Made by a program: the position numbers and the translations under genes | Shown: positions 1 to 6,525 of the stretch, piece after piece | Layout: each line of letters begins with the position of its first letter | Position numbering within the stretch: position 1 is the first letter of the stretch | The notes under the pieces: generated by a model | Databases searched by the model: none | Seen by the model: the letters and a program-made list of their open reading frames with translations, nothing else | Told to the model about the DNA's origin: nothing | Assembly (NCBI GenBank): GCA_964537285.1 | Contig: CAZHZT010000113.1 | Coordinates: forward strand, 1-18,988 | Source of the DNA: CAZHZT01 sp964537285 | GTDB taxonomy: Bacteria; Bacteroidota; Bacteroidia; Chitinophagales; Saprospiraceae | Reading direction: 5' to 3' | DNA: 18,988 nucleotides

Positions 1-344
1 AGAAGTTCAAATTTTTTCTATCCAACTTTTTGGCTTTTTCTGTTCTTTTGGGCAAGCCAATCCCATCCTTGTCAAGATCGTTTTCTTGCAAGCTCAAGCT
101 AGCTGACTTTTTTAATCTTATTAATTTCGCTCTCACTCTTACTTTGATCCTTTTCTTCTTCTAAAGTATTGCTGCCCCAATCTTTGAGTTCAATTAAATA
201 CAAAACATCTGAATTAGAATCATACCAGCAAACATCCATCTCCTTTAGATTATCTTGAATGCGTTTGTAACCCTCACAACCTTGAAGCCTAAAATAATTA
301 TTATCGGGAAAATCCAACACTATTGAGCTTTCTTCAATTGCCAT
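1..344 (-). pseudogene. PD-(D/E)xK nuclease-like protein, frameshifted and cut by window edge
   Basis: An 81-codon frame starts at the ATG at 342-344 and stops with TAG at 99-101. Residues around 37-54 read as an aspartate, a short beta-hairpin, then I-E-L-K-D-W. This D...ExK arrangement is typical of PD-(D/E)xK nucleases, so a nuclease fold is inferred from the motif only. At the coding-strand A6 run (positions 108-113), removing one A bypasses the stop. The frame then stays open to the left edge, reading on as KKSASLSLQENDLDK and so forth. The start lies 5 bases after the stop of the ATPase gene, so the two are almost certainly co-transcribed and probably functional partners. The extension past the A run is lysine-rich and does not look strongly conserved, so genuine decay is as likely as a sequencing error. 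No specific family name can be given. Confidence 0.5.
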
Positions 345-349
345 ACTTA

Positions 350-1493
350 TTAAGAATTTAACTCAATGTTTACTTCTTGATCGTACATACTAATAGCTTC
401 ATCTATTATTGAGTTCGACGGAAGTACCCCATCACTTAAGTCTTTGAAACTATTTTTTATTGGCTGACCTTTGTCTCTTTCTAGATTCCGGCAAGACACA
501 CCAATTGAATCCCTTTTAGCACAAATTGCTAATTGCTTGATCACAAAATAACTATGAGATGCTAAAAATATTTGAACTCCTGCTTTGCTCATACCAACTA
601 ACATTTCTACCATTTGTCTAACAGCTCCAGGATGTAATGCTGTTTCCGGTTCATCCATAAAAAGTATGGTGTCTTTTCCAAGTTGTCTATTTGTAATCAA
701 AGTGGTCAAAATCCCAATTTTCTTTATCCCTTCTGCGGTTTGTTGCATAGCAAACTTTTGATTACCCTTCTTAAAAAGGAATGGTTGATCAATTTTTCCA
801 GTTTGCTCTATTCTACCTTCAAACAATTCTTCAAGTGCCTTATTAACCGTACTTAACTCATTTGCAACTCTCCCCTTAGTCGAAGGTAAATCTAAAGATC
901 TAATTAAATCTAAATATGTATCATCAAAGCCTACACCATAGAATTTATCTCTAATATTCCTTATATCTGAAAACGCTGTAAGTACTTCTTTAGCAGGCAC
1001 AAAAATTGTGTTGATAGTATCTTGTGGTATCAAATCAATATGTTCAGTGCAATTTGGAATACTTTTTTCTGTAGTAGCTCCAAATGAGAAATACACTTGC
1101 TGCTTGTACCTTAGACTCTCATTACTTAAGGCAATATCTGCTTCAAGTCTACCTTTCCCCCCCTTTTTGAACTAAGTCACCAAGTCCATTTTTCCTTGGC
1201 ATAAAGGTATTCAAGAGCTTATTTGCTAGTTCTTCCCTGAAAGATGCTTCACTTGATTTGCTTTTTATACTGTATATTTCAAGTGCTTTAACAGTCCCAT
1301 ACAACAATTTGAGTAAACCTGTTTTGCCTGTATCATTCTTACCAATAACCAAGTTAATTTGAGGTATATCTCTGATACTCAAAGTAGAATGAGCCATGAA
1401 GTTTTTTATCGTAACTGAATCGATCATATTTAACTTATTTGGTTGGTAATATATGCGGTTTCTGAAACTTTTTAGAATTCTTGTCGCCAACAT
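350..1493 (-). pseudogene. AAA/ABC-type ATPase (AAA_15/AAA_21-like), frame broken at a G7 run
   Basis: Two adjacent minus-strand frames encode the halves of one P-loop ATPase. The first (1493-1149) carries the Walker A motif GKNDTGKT. The second (1096-350) carries a QTAEGIKKIG signature-like segment, Walker B ending in FMDEPETALHP, and the H-loop region FLASHS. They are separated by a one-base frame difference at the coding-strand G7 run (1157-1163). With six Gs the frame reads straight through as KGGKGRLEADIALSNE into the second half. The repaired protein is 380 residues from the 1493 ATG, or 358 from the ATG at 1427. The shorter form is the likelier start, because it opens with the MIDSVTIKNF beginning typical of these ATPases and leaves room for a leader behind the promoter. 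ATPases of this type with a downstream nuclease occur in OLD/Gabija-, PARIS- and retron-like defence modules. The defence role here is inference. Confidence 0.7.
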
Positions 1494-1498
1494 TGCAT

Positions 1499-1528
1499 AA
1501 ATATACCAAAAACCCCATTTACATTCAA
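1499..1528 (-). promoter_or_regulatory. Candidate Bacteroidota promoter for the ATPase-nuclease pair
   Basis: Read on the minus strand, a TTG (1526-1528) is followed after 20 bases by TATATTT (1499-1505). This approximates the primary Bacteroidota sigma-factor consensus TTTG-N19-21-TAnnTTTG. The predicted transcription start falls close to the upstream ATG at 1493, which favours the downstream ATG at 1427 as the real start. The match is incomplete: the last G of the -7 box is absent. Confidence 0.35.
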
Positions 1529-1597
1529 CTCCCTTTAGCCATTCCTTTTTCCAATAAAAAATAATTCCCTGGAAATCAGCATGATAACCCTATGATT

Positions 1598-1636
1598 CCA
1601 CCTCTCCAATAAACTTCCACCCTTTTCAGTAAACTT
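1598..1636. repeat. Imperfect tandem direct repeat, two units of 19 and 20 bp
   Basis: CCACCTCTCCAATAAACTT (1598-1616) is followed directly by CCACCCTTTTCAGTAAACTT (1617-1636). The units share CCACC at the start and TAAACTT at the end. They lie just beyond the stop codon of the possible integrase remnant, so they could belong to the end of a former mobile element. That link is inferred from adjacency alone. Confidence 0.5.
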
Positions 1637-1641
1637 CCTGT

Positions 1642-1695
1642 TTACACTGCCAGCGCATCAAGCGGGGTCTTTATGTGCTTCAGATAGCGAGTGAA
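1642..1695 (-). pseudogene. Possible C-terminal remnant of a tyrosine recombinase/integrase
   Basis: On the minus strand a short frame ends FTRYLKHIKTPLDALAV followed by TAA (1642-1644). Tyrosine integrases of this phylum very often end in a helix of the form L-K-x-I-K-S-P-L-D-x-L, and the match to that ending is good. No catalytic residues (R, HxxR, Y) are present. Upstream of about 1695 the frame stays open to an ATG at 1738-1740, but the residues no longer look like an integrase. What remains would be only the last dozen or so codons. The stretch is short, so coincidence is possible. Confidence 0.33.
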
Positions 1696-1723
1696 ATTGG
1701 ATGTTTTTTCTTTAAACTCACAT

Positions 1724-1993
1724 TCAGAAACGTTGCTCATCCAAATAATAAAACCCTAACCAATCCCCTTTCTCATCGAATAGATGTACTTCTCCGGATT
1801 CCGATGCATCAATTCCTGAAAAAGAAAACGGAGCAATATCATGACTGTAAACCAGATACTGCTTGTAAAGAAAACCCGAAAATGTTGAATCCTGAAAATT
1901 TATATTGACTTGATGTAATCGCCGATACTCGTCTCGTTTTCCCTCCATATACCCCATATGATTGCTAATAATTGAGACCAGACAAAACGCCAA
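1724..1993 (-). CDS. Unrecognised small single-pass membrane protein, start uncertain
   Basis: From a TTG at 1991-1993 the frame encodes 89 residues. It has a hydrophobic start followed by a soluble part rich in aromatic and acidic residues, ending in a GDWLGFYYLDEQRF tail. It has the composition of a real protein and not of a reverse-strand shadow. No protein is recognised. The frame stays open upstream to a TAA at 2048-2050, just before a T9 run, and reads ELKNIVVVIIFTLAAL. The transmembrane helix is therefore complete only if translation begins upstream of the TTG. Adding one T to the T9 run would join it to a GTG start, so the 5' end may be frameshifted or degraded. It is divergent from the phosphatase gene at 2135. 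It could be a remnant truncated by the event that left the integrase-like tail. Confidence 0.4.
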   Translation of the reverse strand: MAFCLVSIISNHMGYMEGKRDEYRRLHQVNINFQDSTFSGFLYKQYLVYSHDIAPFSFSGIDASESGEVHLFDEKGDWLGFYYLDEQRF

Positions 1994-2134
1994 TGCGGCT
2001 AAAGTAAATATGATTACTACGACTATATTTTTTAGTTCAAAAAAAAATTATTCACACTTCAATAACGTATCCCTAATATTCAATTAAAGCTGAAAGCTGA
2101 TTTTTACATTTTATTAATAAATCAAACTTTTAGC

Positions 2135-4204
2135 ATGAAAAAGAGCTTTACTATTTGCTTAATGTTTGCATTAACTTTAATGACAAGCAATCTGCTTTTT
2201 GGCCAATCTTCTAATACACAACTTGTTGATCATAATCGTGCTTTTGACCGCAATGGTGGTATCACGGTAAATCCGGATTGGGCGCCTTTCTACCACGGCG
2301 TTGCTTCGGGAGATCCTCTTGAAGATCGCGTAATCATCTGGACGCGTATAACTCCGGACACGATGAACTCTGGCCCTATTGATGTACAATGGAAGGTAGC
2401 TACAGATCCTGAATTGGACGATATCGTTCAGGAAGGTACTTTTACAACAGATGCAGACAGAGATTTTACGGTAAAAGTAGATGTGACGGGCTTGGATGCC
2501 GGTACTACTTATTATTACGGCTTTACCGCTTTGAGCGCTAATTCATTGACGGGTAAAACGAAAACTACTCCCACTGGAAATATCGTAGATCATCTGAAAT
2601 TTGGTGTCGTTTCTTGTAGTAATTTTCAGGCAGGGTATTTTAATGGATACCGTCGTTTGGCGGAAAGAAATGATTTGGATGCGATTATCCACTTAGGAGA
2701 TTATATTTATGAGTACGCGGATAGCGTCTATGGTGATGTCGAGCTTTTTGGAGAACGCCCTCTTGATCCTGCAGGTGAGATTGTGACTTTAGATGAGTAT
2801 AGAACTCGTTACTCTAACTACCGTTTGGATACGGCGCTTGCTCGTGCTCACCAACAGCATCCATTCATTGCGATTTGGGATGATCATGAATCTGCGAATG
2901 ATGCTTATGTTGATGGGGCTGAAAACCACGATCCAATGACACAAGGGGATTGGGAAACACGTAAGGGTGTTGCTCGCCAGGCATATTTTGAGTGGTTGCC
3001 TATTCGCGATAATGCGGAAGAGGACATTTTCAGAACATTGAAATATGGTGACTTAATGGATTTGATCCTTCTGGATACGCGTTTGGAAGGCCGTGAAGTA
3101 CAAATCAATGACATCACAGATCCTGCTCTTTACGATCTTGATCGGACCATTCTAGGAGCTGACCAGTACAATTGGTTTTTGAACGAACTGGATCAATCTA
3201 CTGCTAAGTGGAAAGTAGTGGCTCAACAGGTGATTTTCTCCGAGTTTAATGTAGGTTGGTTTGCTTTACTAGATCCTACCGGTTCGTTTGAAGTATATGA
3301 AAGTCTCTTTTTGGATATCTGGGATGGTTACCCGGCTGAGCGCTCTAAGATAATTAACTATATCGATGCGAATGATATTGATAATGTTGTAATCTTAACA
3401 GGGGATTTCCACTCTACTTTTGCTTATGATGTGACCGAAATTCCAGCGGATTTACAAGTTGTACCTACTCCACTTGGAGACCTTCCGGTTTATTTTCCCA
3501 GCCAAACTTATGACCCTGCTACAGGAAGTGGTTCTGTAGCTGTTGAATTTGCTACTCCAAGTGTAACTTCTGCTAACTTTGATGAGAATTTGGATCCTGT
3601 TACTTCAGCGATCGTTGAAAATTTCATCAATTCTGTTATTCCTGTTAATGACACCGTAAATATCGGTAATCCAAACCCGCATATGAAGTATACTGATTTG
3701 GATCAGCATGGTTATTATATTTTGGATATCAAATCAGATACTGCGCAAGCAAACTGGTACTTTACAGAAATTGGTCAGGTAGTAGATGCAGAAACCTTCG
3801 GAGAGGCTCATTTTACACTTGATGGTGAAAACCACCTTAATCCGGCTGCAGGTGAAAGTGCTCCAAAGGCAGTACAAGATATTCCGGCTCCTCTTAATCC
3901 GCCGGCTTTTGTTTCTTCTTTGAATAATCCTTCAAAGTCAAGAGATTTCGCGGTACTTTCAGTATATCCGAACCCATTCTCTTCAGTGAATACATTGAAC
4001 TATGTAATCAATAAGTCGGCGAATGTACGCATTGGCTTATATGACACGAATGGTCGTTTGGTGAAGCAGTTGTTCGAGCAGAACCTTCCTAAAGGTTCTT
4101 ACACCTTGGTTACTTCGTCAGAAGGTCTGGAAAATGGAATTTATGTTTACAAGATTGAAGTTGGTAATCAAGTAGATTACCAAAAGGTAGTAGTGAAGAA
4201 ATAG
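2135..4204 (+). CDS. phoD: PhoD-like alkaline phosphatase/phosphodiesterase with T9SS C-terminal sorting domain
   Basis: The product is 689 residues long. A signal peptide covers residues 1 to about 24 (basic start, hydrophobic core, LLFGQ). A PhoD N-terminal beta-domain spans about 50-148, beginning FYHGVASGDP. The metallophosphatase core follows, with conserved VVSCSNF (C161), HLGDYIYE (D189), WDDHE (249-252), LLDTR and LTGDFHS (421-427). These supply the metal ligands expected of PhoD enzymes, which cleave phosphomonoesters and phosphodiesters using Ca2+ and Fe3+. The last 88 residues (from about 602) start VYPNPF and end in a short basic KVVVKK strand. This is the type A T9SS sorting domain, so the enzyme is probably secreted or anchored at the cell surface to scavenge phosphate. 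No Pho-box-like site is apparent upstream. The gene is monocistronic and ends inside a giant hairpin. Confidence 0.9.
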   Translation: MKKSFTICLMFALTLMTSNLLFGQSSNTQLVDHNRAFDRNGGITVNPDWAPFYHGVASGDPLEDRVIIWTRITPDTMNSGPIDVQWKVATDPELDDIVQEGTFTTDADRDFTVKVDVTGLDAGTTYYYGFTALSANSLTGKTKTTPTGNIVDHLKFGVVSCSNFQAGYFNGYRRLAERNDLDAIIHLGDYIYEYADSVYGDVELFGERPLDPAGEIVTLDEYRTRYSNYRLDTALARAHQQHPFIAIWDDHESANDAYVDGAENHDPMTQGDWETRKGVARQAYFEWLPIRDNAEEDIFRTLKYGDLMDLILLDTRLEGREVQINDITDPALYDLDRTILGADQYNWFLNELDQSTAKWKVVAQQVIFSEFNVGWFALLDPTGSFEVYESLFLDIWDGYPAERSKIINYIDANDIDNVVILTGDFHSTFAYDVTEIPADLQVVPTPLGDLPVYFPSQTYDPATGSGSVAVEFATPSVTSANFDENLDPVTSAIVENFINSVIPVNDTVNIGNPNPHMKYTDLDQHGYYILDIKSDTAQANWYFTEIGQVVDAETFGEAHFTLDGENHLNPAAGESAPKAVQDIPAPLNPPAFVSSLNNPSKSRDFAVLSVYPNPFSSVNTLNYVINKSANVRIGLYDTNGRLVKQLFEQNLPKGSYTLVTSSEGLENGIYVYKIEVGNQVDYQKVVVKK

Positions 4205-4302
4205 ATAAGTTTTGTAAACGCCAAAAAAAACGGGGCCGCTATGATTCAAAGAATCATAGCGGCCCCGTTTTTTTTGGCGTTTACAAAACTTATCTATTTC
4301 TT
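4196..4302. terminator. Giant perfect hairpin, 52-bp arms with AAA loop; bidirectional terminator core
   Basis: The left arm 4196-4247 and right arm 4251-4302 are exact reverse complements, separated only by AAA (4248-4250). The inner part has the layout of a bidirectional intrinsic terminator: A8, a GC-rich stem CGGGGCCGCTATGATTC, then T8. The outer arms go well beyond what termination needs. The left arm begins inside the phosphatase gene and contains its last two lysine codons plus the TAG stop. The right arm repeats those bases in inverted orientation. Confidence 0.9.
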
Positions 4303-4378
4303 AAGTCCAGAATTTGCTAGAGTCAATAGAATTTTATGGAATATCGTTAAGAATCCCCTTAAATTTAAACCAAAATTA

Positions 4379-4717
4379 ATGATAATGGCAAGAAGATTGA
4401 AAATAACCGGATTTGCACGTTTTTTCCTTTTTTTACTCATCGCCGGGCCTTTGGCCTATTTAGGCGCTTCTTATTACAATGGTGAGGATGGCTTGGAAAA
4501 TATCAAGTCTCTTTTTAATAATCAAAATTCCGAATCTACTACCGTAGAGAAAAGGGAAGATAGCAGTACCGAAGAAAGAAGTGATATTTACGATGGTACC
4601 ATTGAGCGTCTGAAGGATGAATTGGAGTACAAGAATCGTCGTTTGGATAGCTTGTTCGAGGAGAATGTCGACCTTAAAAAGCGTTTAGAAGCGTTGGAAA
4701 TACAATTAAATGATTAA
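4379..4717 (+). CDS. Small membrane protein with C-terminal coiled coil, unknown function
   Basis: From the ATG at 4379 (or 4385, two codons later) the protein has about 110-112 residues. It has a basic start MIMARRLKITG, one hydrophobic segment (ARFFLFLLIAGPLAYLGASYY), a polar and acidic linker, and a C-terminal heptad-like helix (TIERLKDELEYKNRRLDSLF and onward, to its end). It is probably a single-pass inner-membrane protein with a coiled-coil domain. The frame is open further upstream to an ATG at 4241, but that start lies in the loop of the giant hairpin and its extension reads through the right arm, so it was not chosen. No family is recognised. The last codons and stop lie inside the next hairpin. 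Confidence 0.6.
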   Translation: MIMARRLKITGFARFFLFLLIAGPLAYLGASYYNGEDGLENIKSLFNNQNSESTTVEKREDSSTEERSDIYDGTIERLKDELEYKNRRLDSLFEENVDLKKRLEALEIQLND

Positions 4718-4772
4718 AAAATAAACAAACGAATCAGCTTCCAGCTGATTCGTTTGTTTATTTTTAATCATT
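4709..4772 (+). terminator. Long hairpin terminator with 30/31-bp arms
   Basis: The left arm 4709-4739 and right arm 4743-4772 pair through 30 positions with one bulged A (A6 on the left against T5 on the right), around a TCC loop. The tail is T-rich. The left arm starts in the last three codons (AAT GAT TAA) of the upstream gene, exactly as the left arm of the 4196-4302 hairpin starts in the last three codons of the phosphatase gene. Confidence 0.85.
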
Positions 4773-4773
4773 A

Positions 4774-4883
4774 GTTCTTCGACATAAATTGTGAAAAAAT
4801 GGAACTTCAAAATGATAAGCCTTTCAGCCACAAGGGCATTCAATGGGTATCATTTTGAAGTTCCACACAATTTGTCAAAGAAC
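4774..4883 (-). terminator. Imperfect long hairpin, terminator for the minus-strand lipoprotein
   Basis: The perfect 18-bp arms are TGGAACTTCAAAATGATA (4800-4817) and its complement (4848-4865), around a 30-base loop that itself contains a weak GCCTTT/AAGGGC stem. The pairing continues imperfectly outward (4774-4799 with 4866-4883) with 2- and 6-base bulges. On the minus strand the perfect stem is followed directly by T6 (4794-4799), as expected for an intrinsic terminator of the gene ending at 4888. Together with 4709-4772 it insulates two convergent genes. Confidence 0.75.
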
Positions 4884-4887
4884 GTAA

Positions 4888-5451
4888 TCATTTAATTCTA
4901 GACAGATTCATGGATTCATCAAATGCATCTTCATTATCGGCATAATGGATAAGAAACTTTTGAAGTTCTTCGGTAGAGGCCGTAAGGATGATATTGCCGT
5001 CGCCCGTTTTTTCATGTTTTATTAGCGTTGGATCCTGTTCGAGTAAGTCAGATAAGAAACTAATGTCGAATGCACTAACCTGCATTGTTCCGTCCGTTCT
5101 GGCTTCGAATTTCAAGAAGTTATGAGTGGCAATGAAATAGGCAAGTGTCCCCATTTCTAATTCCATTTTTTCAGAAGGGACAGGCATTAGATCCAGGAAA
5201 TATATGCCATCCAGGTCAACGAGAAAGGCTTCGTAAAGGAATGCTTGCTCATCGTCAAAATGCGTGAGCAAATAACCTTTTTCCGCATCTGGATTTTTTT
5301 CAAACCTCCAACGGCTATCATCATTCATCAGCCACTCTCCCTCTAGCTCATTCATCACTACTTTGTTGTTATCCGTGTAGATTGGATGCAGTGAACTAAG
5401 ACAAGCACTAAAAAGAAGAGCTAAAACACTTAATAACCATAGCTTTTTCAT
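4888..5451 (-). CDS. Lipoprotein of unknown function
   Basis: The 187-residue product begins with a lipoprotein signal peptide: MKKLWLL, hydrophobic core, lipobox FSAC with C17. The mature part begins SSLHPIYTDNN and soon reads LEGEWLMND. A C-SLHP-(I/L)YT start followed by a GxW segment recurs in small Bacteroidota lipoproteins. The rest is predicted mostly beta-strand, with many aromatic and acidic residues and no enzyme motif. It should be lipid-anchored in the inner or outer membrane. It stands alone, convergent with the coiled-coil gene and divergent from the gene at 5851. The fold could be lipocalin-like, but that is only a guess from the small size and the GxW motif. Confidence 0.8.
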   Translation of the reverse strand: MKKLWLLSVLALLFSACLSSLHPIYTDNNKVVMNELEGEWLMNDDSRWRFEKNPDAEKGYLLTHFDDEQAFLYEAFLVDLDGIYFLDLMPVPSEKMELEMGTLAYFIATHNFLKFEARTDGTMQVSAFDISFLSDLLEQDPTLIKHEKTGDGNIILTASTEELQKFLIHYADNEDAFDESMNLSRIK

Positions 5452-5582
5452 AAGTCAATGTTTTTCATACACAATTTTATGCTTCCAATAGATTTCCTGT
5501 TACCAGAACGAATTAATTTTTATTTTCTGATAGAGCGAGCAGGTTTATTTAGATTTTCTTTCTATATTGATAGGAGATAAAA

Positions 5583-5629
5583 TGGTAGTGTAGCACAGTC
5601 GGAATATCATACATTTTATAACACTACCA
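5583..5629. repeat. 9-bp inverted repeat with 29-base spacer
   Basis: TGGTAGTGT (5583-5591) and its exact complement ACACTACCA (5621-5629) lie in the gap between two divergent genes. It could be an operator for a dimeric regulator or a weak hairpin. No regulator is encoded beside it. The rest of the gap from 5452 to 5643 shows only AT-rich sequence with no convincing promoter. Confidence 0.3.
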
Positions 5630-5643
5630 ATAAAATTAACTAC

Positions 5644-5834
5644 TTAAGGGATCAGGAAAATAATACCCTACCCATTTTACTTGTCCTTTTTTCCTCAGGC
5701 TGTGTTGGAAAGCCTCGCCGTACCTTTGGGTCCCGAAGGCATTCGGGACAAGTTATGCCTACGTTTTCCGCCTAGCCTGAGAAAAAAATTACTTCGCAAA
5801 ATTTGGGTAGCTTATTAATTGCCTAATCCCTAAA
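5644..5834. mobile_element. MITE/REPIN-like 191-bp nested palindromic element
   Basis: The ends are imperfect inverted repeats. The left end TTAAGGGATCAGG (from 5644) matches the complement of the right end, TTTAGGGATTAGG (ending 5834), with 18 of the outer 22 positions identical. The inverted relationship continues inward: CTCAGGCT at 5694-5701 pairs with AGCCTGAG at 5774-5781. The centre is the near-perfect palindrome GTCCCGAAGGCATTCGGGAC (5730-5749). The element contains no gene and lies between divergent genes. The layout of nested arms with a GTCCCGA...TCGGGAC core suits a non-autonomous repeat mobilised in trans, for example by a RAYT (REP-associated tyrosine) transposase or a DDE transposase. 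Its mobility is inferred, not seen. Confidence 0.5.
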
Positions 5835-5850
5835 ACAAAAGGGGCTTTCA

Positions 5851-6351
5851 ATGATCAACTGGAAAAAATCTACCTGGAAACGAGAGATCACGATCTATGA
5901 TGACGAATTAGCTGTCGGAAAGATTGTTTTTGATAAAATGTGGGGCTATAATTCTAAAATACAATGGAATAACCTTCACTTCTCTACAGAAGTTCAAGGG
6001 TTTTGGCAACGTAAAATCCTTTTTTTCTGCGAAGATTATGTGGATCGACCTCTCTACGCCACTCTAAGTTTAAACACCTGGCGTAATGGCGGTAAAATTG
6101 AACTGAGGGATAAGGAAGTATATCACTGGAGTTACGATAACTTTTGGCATACACGCTGGAAAGTTACAAATCAATATAAAGAAGTCTTGATCAAATTTCA
6201 AGACCGTACCACGCTTGCCATGAAAGGAGAAGTATATAATTATCTCGAAGATACACTCAACTCAGAAAATGCAGATACCCTGGTTATCGTTGGCTTATTT
6301 GCATCCTACCTCTATCGGGAGTCTGCTGCCAGCGCTGGGGCAACTAGCTAA
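5851..6351 (+). CDS. Conserved-looking hypothetical protein, possibly Tubby/LURP-like fold
   Basis: The 166-residue product has no signal peptide. It is rich in tryptophan and tyrosine in alternating beta-strand patterns (W-x-R-E-I-T-I-Y, F-W-Q-R-K-I-L-F, YHWSYDNFWHTRWKVTN) and ends in a moderately hydrophobic helix (LVIVGLFASYLY). A purine-rich AAAGGGG lies just before the ATG at 5851, an unusual feature in this phylum, and supports that start. The beta-rich body with one C-terminal hydrophobic helix recalls Tubby-like/LURP-one proteins, but no diagnostic motif is visible, so the function is unknown. The gene is monocistronic, preceded by the MITE-like element and followed by a large structured region. 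Confidence 0.7.
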   Translation: MINWKKSTWKREITIYDDELAVGKIVFDKMWGYNSKIQWNNLHFSTEVQGFWQRKILFFCEDYVDRPLYATLSLNTWRNGGKIELRDKEVYHWSYDNFWHTRWKVTNQYKEVLIKFQDRTTLAMKGEVYNYLEDTLNSENADTLVIVGLFASYLYRESAASAGATS

Positions 6352-6376
6352 GTTCACGGATTGTGGCAATATAAAT

Positions 6377-6519
6377 TAGACTTGCTCTGTAGCTGCTCTT
6401 GGGAAGGAGCTATTTTGGGAGAGAGGCAGGCTACTGCCTGCCTCTCTCCAAGTAAAACCCCTTCTCAAGAACAGCGATAAAATGCAATGCACCCCATCAG
6501 CAGCTACAGAACAAGTCTA
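6377..6519. terminator. Nested hairpin between convergent genes, likely bidirectional terminator
   Basis: The outer arms 6377-6397 and 6499-6519 (TAGACTTGCTCTGTAGCTGCT against its complement) match at 20 of 21 positions. An inner perfect 14-bp stem GGAGAGAGGCAGGC (6418-6431) pairs with 6436-6449 around a TACT loop. The sequence between is also partly complementary (CTTGGGAAGGAG against CTTGAGAAGGGG). It fills the gap between the stop of the gene at 6351 and the stop of the minus-strand gene at 6526. There is no U-tract beside the inner stem, so termination could be hairpin-only. Confidence 0.6.
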
Positions 6520-6525
6520 TTGACT

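Noticed and set aside
1598..1636. CRISPR repeat
   Set aside because: Only two adjacent diverged units with no spacer.
1675..1908. 77-codon plus-strand frame
   Set aside because: Antisense to the small membrane ORF and the integrase-like tail, with no protein-like pattern.
4241..4378. N-terminal extension of the coiled-coil membrane protein
   Set aside because: Starts in the loop of the giant hairpin and translates its right arm. The ATG at 4379/4385 gives a normal membrane-protein start.
5694..5781. Integron attC-like folded site
   Set aside because: Fold is superficially similar, but the paired R'/R'' core sites (GTTRRRY/RYYYAAC) are not present in the right places, and no cassette or integron integrase is adjacent.
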